A stretch of 64,000 nt of DNA from NCBI RefSeq assembly GCF_008629685.1, contig NZ_VWSF01000012.1, forward strand, positions 1 through 64,000, given 5' to 3'. The notes below the pieces were generated by a model. The model did no database searches and was not told the origin of the DNA. It was given only the letters and a program-made list of their open reading frames with translations. Positions 16,979 through 25,599 of this stretch are shown piece after piece. Within the stretch, counting starts at the first letter, position 1. Each line of letters opens with the position of its first letter. This DNA is from Adhaeribacter rhizoryzae (GTDB lineage Bacteria > Bacteroidota > Bacteroidia > Cytophagales > Hymenobacteraceae). Position numbers and translations under genes: made by a program.

Positions 16979-18250
16979 ATGTATATGCGAAAACCAACCC
17001 GTAATTTTTATTCTGTTTTACTTACTTGCTTTTTCCTGTTTGGCTATGTAGCGCCGGCTAAAAGTTACAGTGTGCTTACCCATCAGGCCATTATTGATGT
17101 GGTCTGGCAGGATGCCCTAGTGCCGGTACTAAAAAAGAAATATCCGAATGCTACGCCGGAGCAATTACGTTTAGCTCACGCCCACGCTTATGGGGGCGCC
17201 ATTATCCAGGATATGGGTTATTACCCGTTCGGGAGCAAGTTTTTTACCAATGTGGTACATTATGTACGCACCGGCGATTTTATTTTAAACCTGATTACAG
17301 AAGCCCAAAGCCTGAACGAATATGCTTTTGCACTGGGTGCGCTGGCGCATTATTACGCCGATAACAACGGTCACCCTTTAGCCACAAACAAAGCAGTGCC
17401 GCTGGTTTATCCTAAGTTAAAAAAAGAATACGGCAATGTAATTACCTATGAGCAGGACCCGCTGGCCCACGTAAAAATGGAATTGGGTTTTGATGTACTG
17501 CAGGTAGCCCGCGGCAATTACGCCCCCGAAAATTACCACGATTTTATTGGCTTTAAAGTAAGCAAAGAAGTGCTGGAGCGCGCTTTCCGGAGAACTTACG
17601 GGCTAGAGTTAAATAAACAGTTTATGAGCCTTGACTTAGCCATTGGTACTTACCGGCGTACAGTAAGCAATTTTTTTCCGGCCCTTACCAAAGCGGCCTG
17701 GAACATGAAAGCCGACGAGATTCAAAAGGCAAAACCCGGCGCAACCCGGCGCCAGTTTCAGTACCGCATTAGTAAAGCCAGTTACACCAAAACCTGGGGA
17801 AATAATTACCGGGAGCCAACCTTATGGGAAAAGTTTTTGAGCTGGATGCTGCGCCTGTTGCCTAAAATTGGCCCGCAACGGCCGCTAACCTTTAAGCCGC
17901 CCACTCCCGAAGCCGAAAAATTGTTCATGCAAAGTTTTACCGCTACCGTAGACAAATACAGCGTGGGCTTAAAAGCTACTGCTACGCAAACGCTCCAGCT
18001 ATCCAACACCGATTTTGATACCGGCCAGCCAATTAAACCCGGCGATTACGGCAAAGCCGATGAAACCCACCTGGAACTGTTACTAGAACTGGCCAAAATT
18101 GAGTTTAAAACCCTTACGCCGGAATTAAAAAAAGCTTTGCTGCAATATTATGCCAAGCCCGAAATTGCCCTGAAAAAAGAAGAAGACAAAAAAGATAAAC
18201 AAGCCGTTAAGGTTGCTTTGCAGCAGTTACATGCAGCCGTTGCTCATTAA
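16979..18250 (+). CDS. Secreted zinc-dependent phospholipase C family protein
   Basis: The product has 423 residues with an N-terminal signal peptide (hydrophobic 12-25, ending PAKS). The mature N-terminal half has the His/Asp pattern of bacterial zinc phospholipase C: LTHQAI (His35), IIQDMGYYPFGS (Asp78), VVHYVRTGD (His94), LAHYYADNNGHP (His124, Asp128, His132). These ligate a trinuclear zinc centre in Bacillus PLC. The C-terminal ~150 residues are helical and charged with no match I recognise. Substrate is unknown; phospholipid or phosphoester cleavage outside the cytoplasm is the family expectation. ATG 16985 is an alternative start. The gene begins right after a strong hairpin, which leaves no room for a normal ribosome-binding site. 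Confidence 0.88.
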   Translation: MYMRKPTRNFYSVLLTCFFLFGYVAPAKSYSVLTHQAIIDVVWQDALVPVLKKKYPNATPEQLRLAHAHAYGGAIIQDMGYYPFGSKFFTNVVHYVRTGDFILNLITEAQSLNEYAFALGALAHYYADNNGHPLATNKAVPLVYPKLKKEYGNVITYEQDPLAHVKMELGFDVLQVARGNYAPENYHDFIGFKVSKEVLERAFRRTYGLELNKQFMSLDLAIGTYRRTVSNFFPALTKAAWNMKADEIQKAKPGATRRQFQYRISKASYTKTWGNNYREPTLWEKFLSWMLRLLPKIGPQRPLTFKPPTPEAEKLFMQSFTATVDKYSVGLKATATQTLQLSNTDFDTGQPIKPGDYGKADETHLELLLELAKIEFKTLTPELKKALLQYYAKPEIALKKEEDKKDKQAVKVALQQLHAAVAH

Positions 18251-18385
18251 TAGCTAAATAATTAGCCGTAAAGGTCTTAAATAAGCCGCTAAGGTGTGAG
18301 CATGCGCTTGAACCAGGTTATTAAAACAGCATCAGGCCGTTGCGGCAATTAGCTATCAGTACTCTACAGCTAGGTAAAGGCTAAC

Positions 18386-19075
18386 TTAAAGTTGCGTCTG
18401 CTTTCTGAGTAAAGCAATTTCCTGCTTTAATTCTTCTACCCGGTTTATTTCGGTTTGCAGTTCTCTTTTAATTTTCAGCTCTTTATCGCGGGCGGTTTGT
18501 TTATGATTTTTAAATTCCTGCTCTATGTCGTTGTAAGATCTTACTTTTTCGTCGGCAACATACTTGCTGTTTTTATACAGGTAAAACAAAATTCCCAAGC
18601 CTATCAGCAAAAATGCAATAATGCCCCAGCTTAATATTACAAAGGTAATTTTGTTCATATCCAGGCCTAAAAAAGAAATATTGGCTACGTTGTGCGCACT
18701 TTGCTGCACAGCCAGTTCTTTTTGGGCATTTTCCTGCTTTAAAATTTGCAGTTGTTTCTCCTGGTCTTGCAGGCTTTGCTTGGCTTGCAACAATTCCTTT
18801 TCTATGTCTTTGCGGGCATTTTTTAATTTTATTTCCCGGGCCTTTAAGGTATCGGCAACGTTTCGCCAGAAACCATCTAAACGGTTGAGCTTAACTACTT
18901 TGTAGTCTTGGTTAAATTCTTTGTGGGTAGAAGAAAGGTATTTTAACGAATTAAATTGCTGTTGTAAGGTGTTGTTTTTAGGCTGGGCAGCGGTAGCTTT
19001 TTGGGCAGGTGCCTGGGCAAAAACAACGCCCGCAGAAAATAATAAAATAGAAGAAAGAAGAAAGATGGCCTTCAT
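18386..19075 (-). CDS. Membrane protein with two coiled coils, function unknown
   Basis: The product has 229 residues: signal peptide (1-20, ending FAQA), a Gln/Ala-rich linker, a segment with SSTHKEFNQDYKVVKLNRLDGFW, a first coiled coil (about 75-127), one membrane span (about 143-167) and a C-terminal cytoplasmic coiled coil (about 178-229). Homologues of this layout are widespread in Bacteroidota and, as I recall, often carry the label tRNA (guanine-N1)-methyltransferase, which nothing in this sequence supports: there is no SAM-binding fold. A structural or envelope role is more plausible. The gene is transcribed alone and towards the phospholipase-like gene. Confidence 0.85.
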   Translation of the reverse strand: MKAIFLLSSILLFSAGVVFAQAPAQKATAAQPKNNTLQQQFNSLKYLSSTHKEFNQDYKVVKLNRLDGFWRNVADTLKAREIKLKNARKDIEKELLQAKQSLQDQEKQLQILKQENAQKELAVQQSAHNVANISFLGLDMNKITFVILSWGIIAFLLIGLGILFYLYKNSKYVADEKVRSYNDIEQEFKNHKQTARDKELKIKRELQTEINRVEELKQEIALLRKQTQL

Positions 19076-19286
19076 AAATAAGTACTAAAGTTCAACAATT
19101 TTACCAGGTCAGATATAAAAGTAAGGAATTATTTAGTAGGGGAAAAGCTGAATTTAAGCGGAACAGGTTTAGAATATTCTTTTAAACGCAAAAAAATTAG
19201 CTTGTGGTATATATTCCACGACTAATTGCGTATAACTTTTTGGTGTAAAGAAGGTTATTTTTATTTAAATTGTAGTTAGCAGGTAC

Positions 19287-19727
19287 ATGCAAGAAGGAAT
19301 AAATGAAGTAGTAGTAAGTGCCGAAGCGGCAACCGGTTTGGTAGCTACTATCCGGGCCGAGGAACAAGAAATAATTATTGATGAATCGGGTTTGGTGAGC
19401 GGCAGCAAAACCGGCCCCGACCCTTACGATCATATTCTGGGCGCTTTGGGAGCTTGTACCGTAATTACGCTGCACATGTATGCGCAACGTAAAAAATGGC
19501 CTTTAGAGCGGGCCGAAGTACGCCTGAAGCACGAACGTGTTTATGCCGATGATTGTGTTGGCTGCGAAAAAGAAGATACTAAAATTAACCAGGTTACCAA
19601 AAAGCTTTATTTGCAAGGGCCTTTAACGCCGGAACAGCGCCAGCGCCTGGAAGATATTTCGGCCCGGTGCCCGGTACAAAAAACGCTGGAGGCCGGCCTG
19701 AAAGTAAAAACTATTCTGGTGCCCTAA
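19287..19727 (+). CDS. OsmC family protein (hydroperoxide reductase-like)
   Basis: A single OsmC/Ohr domain of 146 residues. The two redox cysteines are in LGACTVITL (Cys57) and ARCPVQKTL (Cys128), the usual pair that reduces organic hydroperoxides. A further pair, Cys90 and Cys93 in ADDCVGCEKE, marks the YhfA/OsmC-like subgroup often found fused to or beside hydrolases. The catalytic Arg expected near the N-terminus is probably one of the two in TIRAEEQE. Cytoplasmic; probably a general thiol-dependent stress enzyme. It runs convergent to the HTTM gene with only 11 bases between stops. Confidence 0.93.
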   Translation: MQEGINEVVVSAEAATGLVATIRAEEQEIIIDESGLVSGSKTGPDPYDHILGALGACTVITLHMYAQRKKWPLERAEVRLKHERVYADDCVGCEKEDTKINQVTKKLYLQGPLTPEQRQRLEDISARCPVQKTLEAGLKVKTILVP

Positions 19728-19738
19728 AATATTGCCAG

Positions 19739-21250
19739 CTAAGGATTTACCCCACAGCTACACAACACCTCACGGGTGGGCGGCGAAACCTGGTAATCGG
19801 GTAAGGTAACTTCTTTCATGTATATTACTTCCAGGTTGGTAACCGGCTCACCGGGGTGGTTTTCGTTCCAGATGCGCAACATATAATTGCAGTAATAAGG
19901 GCGCATAAAACTGTTGTGCACAAATAAATAATTTTCTGAATATTTTCGCCACCTATCATTTTTAAACAACGCCATTACCGACGGCGGCTTGGCGTAATTA
20001 GCTTCGCGACCTTTTTGGTTTAAATCTACTAACCGGTTTTGGGTAGTGGTGCCTTCTAAAATATACCAGCCATCGTCTTTAAAAACGGCCGGCGCAAACA
20101 TACCCCAATATTGGTCGATGCGCAGGAAAGTGCCCACCCAGCGGTTCCCCGGCGACATAGCATTGCCTTTAAAAACCGTTACATCCAGGTTCCACCAGAG
20201 TATATAAGCCAAAAAGAGCAATACGGTTGTCTCCCGTAATATTAGTTGCCGGGAGTTAGAGAACCAGGAAGGACGGTTAAATTTTACTTCTACCGCAACC
20301 GGTACCGGATTGCGGAGATGTATATGCATTTGTTTAAGGCGCAGGTAAATGCGGCTGTAAAGCGGCAAAACTTTAGTATCTATCCAGTCCATGGCTTTGG
20401 CCGGTAACATGCCCGCCAGCGAAGCAAAATTTATGAGATAAAACAGCCCCACAAAAAGCGTTAAGCTAATGCCTACGTGGAAAGAAGCCAGCACCCCCAC
20501 AAACACCAGCCGGAAAAAGGTGGTATACACCGGAATAAGCAAAATCAAGGGCAGCAATAACTCAGTATAGAAAGTAATATGGGTGAGGTATTTAAGTAAA
20601 AGCGGGTAAGGATAAATTAAATTACCCATTGGCATTAAAACCTGATCCAGGCTGAGGGCATAATAAAGCGCCGTGCCTTCGGTGCGCCACTCGGGGCTGG
20701 TTTTAATTAAGGCGGTAAAAATATACATGAAGCAAACCTGCAATATGTATGCCGCTGTAGCTACACTTACATAAGGGGCAGGTCGCGGGGCATTTTCTTT
20801 GCTCCGGATAGCATCTACGGAATAATATTTACCCCAGGGCAAAAAAATAGCCCAGAACAAGAGCATGCGCAATAAATCGTCGCCGCCCTGCGAAATAAGC
20901 GTGTTGCGATTGTGCAGCGATACCAGCAGTACCCACGAAATAATAGTAGCCGCCCGGGTTTTATAACCCAATAATAAACAAAAAGCAACTACTGCGGCCA
21001 GCAAAAACAGCAAGGCCTGTACCTGCCACAAACCACTAAGCGTATGAAACGAAAAGTAAAACGGGTCCCAGGTGTGCTGGAACATAACATGCAAAGGTAA
21101 AACTCCCATGTTAGAATAATGGGCTTCCAGGTCGGAAGCCCGGATAGCCAGATCCGTTAAAATAATGCCTGCAATCCAGATTCGCATAAAGGCCAGCGCC
21201 CGCAAATCAATGGTAAATATTTTTTTAAAATATAGTAACAGGTACTTCAT
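19739..21250 (-). CDS. HTTM (horizontally transferred transmembrane, VKGC-like) protein
   Basis: An integral membrane protein of 503 residues with at least six spans in the first 300 residues. The N-terminal half has the HTTM landmarks of the vitamin K-dependent gamma-carboxylase superfamily: DLRALAFMRIWIA, the SNMGVLPLH segment after the first span, and ISQGGDDLLRMLLFWAIFLPWG, where the family has conserved Asp/Arg residues. The C-terminal part (about 340-503) is a soluble domain with many Trp and aromatic residues. Bacterial members have no established reaction. In this window a DCC-family gene, a frequent partner of HTTM proteins, lies 870 bases away on the other strand. Confidence 0.9.
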   Translation of the reverse strand: MKYLLLYFKKIFTIDLRALAFMRIWIAGIILTDLAIRASDLEAHYSNMGVLPLHVMFQHTWDPFYFSFHTLSGLWQVQALLFLLAAVVAFCLLLGYKTRAATIISWVLLVSLHNRNTLISQGGDDLLRMLLFWAIFLPWGKYYSVDAIRSKENAPRPAPYVSVATAAYILQVCFMYIFTALIKTSPEWRTEGTALYYALSLDQVLMPMGNLIYPYPLLLKYLTHITFYTELLLPLILLIPVYTTFFRLVFVGVLASFHVGISLTLFVGLFYLINFASLAGMLPAKAMDWIDTKVLPLYSRIYLRLKQMHIHLRNPVPVAVEVKFNRPSWFSNSRQLILRETTVLLFLAYILWWNLDVTVFKGNAMSPGNRWVGTFLRIDQYWGMFAPAVFKDDGWYILEGTTTQNRLVDLNQKGREANYAKPPSVMALFKNDRWRKYSENYLFVHNSFMRPYYCNYMLRIWNENHPGEPVTNLEVIYMKEVTLPDYQVSPPTREVLCSCGVNP

Positions 21251-21293
21251 CTAACACACAATCAGGTATTTATAAACTACGGGAAAGAAAAAC

Positions 21294-21329
21294 AAAAAGG
21301 CAAGATCCTTTAGAGAAAATTGCCTTTTT
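21294..21329 (-). terminator. Terminator of the Gly/Thr-rich lipoprotein gene
   Basis: AAAAAGGCAA at 21294-21303 and TTGCCTTTTT at 21320-21329 form a 10 bp stem that ends in a T-run on the minus strand, 33 bases after the stop codon. Confidence 0.7.
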
Positions 21330-21361
21330 GCATTAATGAAAATGTAAGTTTCTATATTGGC

Positions 21362-21832
21362 CTAACGACCAGTAGTGCTTCCGGCGGTAGTGCCAGCAGT
21401 AGTTCCGGTTGTGGTACCACTGGTAGTGCCAGAGGTTGTACCGGTGGTAGTTGTACCACTAGTAGTGCCAGAAGTTGTACCGGTGGTAGTACCACCTGCG
21501 GTAGTGCCGGTAGTGGTTGTACCTGAAGTTGTACCTGATGTAGTGCCAGTAGTAGTGGTTCCGGAAGTTGTACCAGAGGTGGTTCCGGTTGTTGTTCCGC
21601 CGGTAGTGGTGCCATCGGTGGTGCCGCTGGTAGTGCCAGCAGTAGTTCCGGTTGTAGTGCTACCGGTAGTAGTACCATCAGTAGTGCCAGATGTTGTACC
21701 GCTGGTAGTGCCATCCATTGTGCCAGAGGTTGTTCCTTCGGTGGTGTCTGCTCCGGTATTAGTAGAGGAACAGGCAAACATGAAAGAGCCCATCATACAG
21801 GCTGCTGCGATTATAAGATTCCTTTTTTTCAT
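21362..21832 (-). CDS. Gly/Thr-repeat lipoprotein
   Basis: The product has 156 residues. A lipoprotein signal (MKKRNLIIAAACMMGSFMFA, then Cys21) is followed by about 130 residues made almost only of Thr and Gly with some Ser, Ala and Asp, in units such as TSGT, TDGT and TTGT. The signal peptide and the terminator decide the strand: two other long frames over the same DNA (Pro/Val-rich on the plus strand, Leu/Pro-rich on the minus strand) have no such support. No folded domain is present, so it is probably an extended, envelope-anchored linker or surface filament. The repetitive DNA makes length variation by slippage likely. Confidence 0.75.
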   Translation of the reverse strand: MKKRNLIIAAACMMGSFMFACSSTNTGADTTEGTTSGTMDGTTSGTTSGTTDGTTTGSTTTGTTAGTTSGTTDGTTTGGTTTGTTSGTTSGTTTTGTTSGTTSGTTTTGTTAGGTTTGTTSGTTSGTTTTGTTSGTTSGTTTGTTAGTTAGSTTGR

Positions 21833-22115
21833 AGTTAATTTTGTTTCTGTTTTGTATTATTTAATTACCCCTATGATAATTAATTGACCTTAATACGACA
21901 CATATATAAATAAAGGTTAAACTTCTTGTAAAATTTTCTCTGGGCGATGTTAAAGATCTGGATTTTACTGTATTTTTTTAAGTATTTATACGGATGGCTT
22001 AACGCGCGAATATTTGCTTTTAAAACTTAACTTCTAGCCTTGATACTTATAAAACCAAGCGTTAAAAACATGTGAAGTACTTATGCGTAAAAAATATTTA
22101 AAATAATTTTTATGC

Positions 22116-22517
22116 ATGAAATCTAAATCGGCAGTAATACTTTTTGATGGGGTTTGTAATTTATGTAATGGTTTTGTGCAGTTTGTTATCAGCCACGATC
22201 CGGCCGGCCGGTTTAAGTTTGCGGCGTTGCAATCCGAAACTGGTCGGCAATTGCTCCAAAAATTTCAACCCGGTGTCTACAACCTCGATACCGTAATTCT
22301 AATCGAAAATAATAAACTTTATCACCGCTCTACTGCTGCCCTGCGCATCCTACGGCACTTATCGGGGGCGTGGCCGCTGTTGTACCTGGCAATTATACTG
22401 CCCGTCTTTTTCCGGGATTGGGGGTATAATTTTGTAGCCCGCAACCGCTACCGTTGGCTGGGGCAGCGCGAAAGCTGTTTAATGCCTACTCCTGGTTTAA
22501 AAGCCCGTTTTTTGTAG
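22116..22517 (+). CDS. DCC family thiol-disulfide oxidoreductase-like protein
   Basis: The protein has 133 residues, with the family name motif near the N-terminus: LFDGVCNLCN (Asp10, Cys13, Cys16), a CxxC redox pair in a thioredoxin-like fold, and the characteristic C-terminal WGYNFVARNRYRWLGQRESC. Members are predicted redox proteins without a proven partner and are frequently encoded beside or fused to HTTM proteins. The ATG at 22116 sits just before the core strand, leaving a 5-residue lead, which fits the family. Confidence 0.92.
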   Translation: MKSKSAVILFDGVCNLCNGFVQFVISHDPAGRFKFAALQSETGRQLLQKFQPGVYNLDTVILIENNKLYHRSTAALRILRHLSGAWPLLYLAIILPVFFRDWGYNFVARNRYRWLGQRESCLMPTPGLKARFL

Positions 22518-22665
22518 CGTACCAGATTAGGTTATAACCAAGTTTATATTCCTGATTGATTATTTATAAACAGAAATTTTTGTTTTAAGTCGGATAAAGC
22601 GTGTCCGGTAATTAGGAAAATATCAAAACTCTCAACTTTAAATTATAAACTTTTAACTTTTTGCC

Positions 22666-22673
22666 TACCTTTG
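22666..22673 (+). promoter_or_regulatory. Bacteroidota -7 box upstream of carB
   Basis: TACCTTTG matches TAnnTTTG exactly and lies 24 bases before ATG 22697. No clear -33 TTTG is visible at the right distance. The position overlaps the only upstream start candidate (TTG 22661), which argues for the downstream ATG. Confidence 0.55.
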
Positions 22674-22696
22674 CGCAATTTATTCATACAGCTAGC

Positions 22697-25510
22697 ATGC
22701 CCAGAGACAACAGTATAAAATCCGTTTTAATTATTGGTAGTGGCCCCATCATTATTGGTCAGGCCGCCGAATTTGATTACTCCGGCACCCAGGCCGCCCG
22801 CTCTTTGCGCGAAGAAGGGATAGAAGTTACCCTTATTAACTCCAATCCGGCTACCATCATGACCGACAGTGTTACCGCTGATAACGTGTACCTGAAGCCG
22901 CTGGAGAAAAAATACATCATCGAGATTCTGGAAAAACACAAGATTGATGCGGTATTGCCAACCATGGGTGGCCAAACGGCCCTGAACCTGGCCATTGAGT
23001 GCGATAAAGCCGGTGTCTGGAAAAAATACGGGGTGCGCATTATTGGGGTAGATATTAAAGCCATCGAAACCACCGAAGACCGTGAGAAATTCCGGTTAAA
23101 AATGTTGGAACTGGGTGTAAATGTGTGTAAAGGCTACACCGCTACTTCGTTTTTAGAAGGAAAAGAAATTGCCCAGGAAATTGGCTTCCCATTGGTTATC
23201 CGGCCTTCGTTTACCTTGGGTGGTACCGGTGGCGGCTTTGTGAATGACCCCGCCGATTTTGATAAAGCCTTAACCCGCGGCCTCCACGCTTCGCCAACGC
23301 ACGAAGTACTGGTAGAGCAAAGCATTATGGGCTGGAAAGAATACGAACTGGAATTACTCCGCGATAATAACCAAAATATTATTATTATCTGCTCCATCGA
23401 GAACTTCGACCCGATGGGCATTCATACCGGCGACTCGATTACAGTGGCACCGGCCATGACTTTACCCGATACCATTTACCAGCAAATGCGCGACTTAGCC
23501 ATTAAAATGATGAATGGTATTGGTCAGTTTGCCGGCGGCTGTAACGTACAGTTTTCGGTAAATCCGGAAAACGACGATATTATTGCGATTGAAATTAACC
23601 CCCGCGTAAGCCGCTCATCAGCGTTGGCTTCCAAAGCTACCGGTTACCCGATTGCTAAAATTGCCGCCAAACTGGCCATTGGTTATAATTTAGATGAGCT
23701 GAAAAATGCCATTACCAAAACCACTTCGGCGTTTTTTGAGCCGGCTCTGGATTACGTAATTGTAAAAATTCCTCGTTGGAACTTCGATAAATTTAAGGGT
23801 GCCGATAAAAAGTTGGGTCTGCAAATGAAATCGGTTGGCGAGGTAATGGGTATTGGCCGCACATTCCAGGAAGCGCTGCAAAAGGCTTGTCAGAGTTTGG
23901 AAATTAAGCGCAACGGTATTGGCGCCGACGGCAAAGAAATGACCAACTACGACCAGCTCATCGACAGCCTGACAAATGCGAGCTGGAACCGTTTGTTCTC
24001 TATTAAAGATGCCATGCGCTTTGGTATTCCTACTTCTACCATCCAGAAAATAACCAAAATAGACCCTTGGTTCCTGCATCAGATAGAAGAGTTGAACGAC
24101 ACGGAGAAAACGCTGCGTAGCTACTCTTTAGAAACCGTGCCGGTAGATATTCTGCGCCGGGCTAAGCAACAGGGCTACGCCGACCGCCAGATTGCTTACC
24201 TCTTTGGTTGCAAAGAAAGCGAAGTACACCGCAAGCGTACCGAAATGGGCATTCACCGGGTATTTAAACTTGTAGATACCTGCGCCGCCGAGTTCGAAGC
24301 CAAAACACCTTATTATTACTCTACTTTTGAAGGCGAAAACGAATCTGCTGTTTCGGACCGCAAAAAGGTAGTAGTGCTGGGCTCTGGTCCGAACCGCATT
24401 GGTCAGGGTATTGAGTTCGACTATAGCTGCGTGCACGGTGTACTGGCGGCTCGTGAGTGCGGCTACGAAACTATCATGATTAACTGTAATCCCGAAACGG
24501 TTTCTACCGATTTTGATATTTCGGATAAGCTGTATTTTGAGCCGGTATTCTGGGAGCACGTTTATGATATTATTCTGCACGAAAACCCAGTAGGCGTAAT
24601 TGTGCAGCTTGGTGGTCAGACCGCCCTAAAAATGGCCGAGAAACTGGAACGCTACGGCATTAAAATATTAGGTACCAGTTTCGAAGCTTTAGATTTAGCC
24701 GAAGACCGCGGTGCTTTCTCTAGCTTGCTGCGCGATAATAATATTCCGTACCCGCCGTTTGCCTCGGTTACCAGCGCCGAAGAGGCTTTAGAAGTTTGCA
24801 AAGACCTGAAGTTCCCGCTATTGGTACGCCCTAGCTACGTATTGGGTGGCCAGAGCATGAAAATCGTAATCAACGAAAAGGAACTCGAAGCCCAGGTAGT
24901 AGACATCGTAAAAGACAACCCCGGCAATAAAGTATTGCTCGACCACTTCCTCGACCACGCCATTGAAGCCGAAGCCGATGCCATTTGCGACGGCGAAGAC
25001 GTTTACATTATTGGTATCATGGAGCACATTGAGCCGGCGGGTATCCACTCCGGCGATTCTTACGCCGTGCTTCCGCCCTTTGATTTAAGCGCAGATGTCA
25101 TCCGGCAGATAGAAGAGCATACCAAAACCATTGCCCTGGCCTTGAGAACGGTAGGTTTAATAAATATTCAGTTTGCGATAAAAGATGGTTTGGTTTATAT
25201 TATAGAAGCTAATCCACGCGCCAGCCGCACGGTGCCGTTTATTGCCAAAGCCTACCAGGAACCTTATGTTAATTACGCCACCAAGGTAATGCTGGGCGAG
25301 AAGAAAATTAAAGACTTTGATTTTAAACCTTATAAAAAAGGTTTTGCCATTAAAGTACCGGTATTCTCGCACCACAAGTTCCCGGAAGTAAACAAAGAGC
25401 TCGGCCCGGAAATGAAATCAACCGGCGAAGCGATTTACTTCATCGATAACCTGGAAGATGAATATTTTACCAAAGTTTACGCTGAGCGGAATTTGTATCT
25501 GAGTGTATAG
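22697..25510 (+). CDS. carB: Carbamoyl-phosphate synthase large subunit
   Basis: The product has 937 residues from ATG 22697 (MPRDNSIKSVLIIGSGP). It makes carbamoyl phosphate from glutamine-derived ammonia, bicarbonate and two ATP for pyrimidine and arginine synthesis, with CarA. Two homologous ATP-grasp halves are visible: IGSGPIIIGQAAEFDYSG and LGSGPNRIGQGIEFDYS (the duplicated start), each followed by MGGQTALN / LGGQTALK and the ATP-binding RPSFTLGGTGGG / RPSYVLGGQ loops. It ends at ERNLYLSV, about where the E. coli protein continues into its ~135-residue methylglyoxal synthase-like regulatory domain; that allosteric domain is therefore absent, so control by UMP, IMP or ornithine of the usual kind is not expected. 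The ORF could begin at TTG 22661, but a -7 box covers that codon. Confidence 0.97.
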   Translation: MPRDNSIKSVLIIGSGPIIIGQAAEFDYSGTQAARSLREEGIEVTLINSNPATIMTDSVTADNVYLKPLEKKYIIEILEKHKIDAVLPTMGGQTALNLAIECDKAGVWKKYGVRIIGVDIKAIETTEDREKFRLKMLELGVNVCKGYTATSFLEGKEIAQEIGFPLVIRPSFTLGGTGGGFVNDPADFDKALTRGLHASPTHEVLVEQSIMGWKEYELELLRDNNQNIIIICSIENFDPMGIHTGDSITVAPAMTLPDTIYQQMRDLAIKMMNGIGQFAGGCNVQFSVNPENDDIIAIEINPRVSRSSALASKATGYPIAKIAAKLAIGYNLDELKNAITKTTSAFFEPALDYVIVKIPRWNFDKFKGADKKLGLQMKSVGEVMGIGRTFQEALQKACQSLEIKRNGIGADGKEMTNYDQLIDSLTNASWNRLFSIKDAMRFGIPTSTIQKITKIDPWFLHQIEELNDTEKTLRSYSLETVPVDILRRAKQQGYADRQIAYLFGCKESEVHRKRTEMGIHRVFKLVDTCAAEFEAKTPYYYSTFEGENESAVSDRKKVVVLGSGPNRIGQGIEFDYSCVHGVLAARECGYETIMINCNPETVSTDFDISDKLYFEPVFWEHVYDIILHENPVGVIVQLGGQTALKMAEKLERYGIKILGTSFEALDLAEDRGAFSSLLRDNNIPYPPFASVTSAEEALEVCKDLKFPLLVRPSYVLGGQSMKIVINEKELEAQVVDIVKDNPGNKVLLDHFLDHAIEAEADAICDGEDVYIIGIMEHIEPAGIHSGDSYAVLPPFDLSADVIRQIEEHTKTIALALRTVGLINIQFAIKDGLVYIIEANPRASRTVPFIAKAYQEPYVNYATKVMLGEKKIKDFDFKPYKKGFAIKVPVFSHHKFPEVNKELGPEMKSTGEAIYFIDNLEDEYFTKVYAERNLYLSV

Positions 25511-25532
25511 TAAATAATTATTTTAATTTTTG

Positions 25533-25577
25533 CCGCCCGTGGTCCCCCAACGAAAGTACAGGAGTTACCACGGGCGG
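25533..25577 (+). terminator. carB terminator hairpin
   Basis: CCGCCCGTGGT (25533-25543) and ACCACGGGCGG (25567-25577) form a perfect 11 bp stem with a 23-base loop, 22 bases after the carB stop; followed by TTTG. Confidence 0.6.
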
Positions 25578-25599
25578 TTTGTTTAAATATTGTTGGTTA

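Noticed and set aside
18386-19075. tRNA (guanine-N1)-methyltransferase label for the coiled-coil membrane protein
   Set aside because: The protein has a signal peptide, one span and coiled coils, and no SAM-binding or SPOUT knot motif.
21375-21887. Long plus-strand frame with Pro-Val-Val repeats, opposite the Gly/Thr lipoprotein
   Set aside because: It arises from the repeat of the real gene read on the other strand; it has no signal peptide, start context or terminator.
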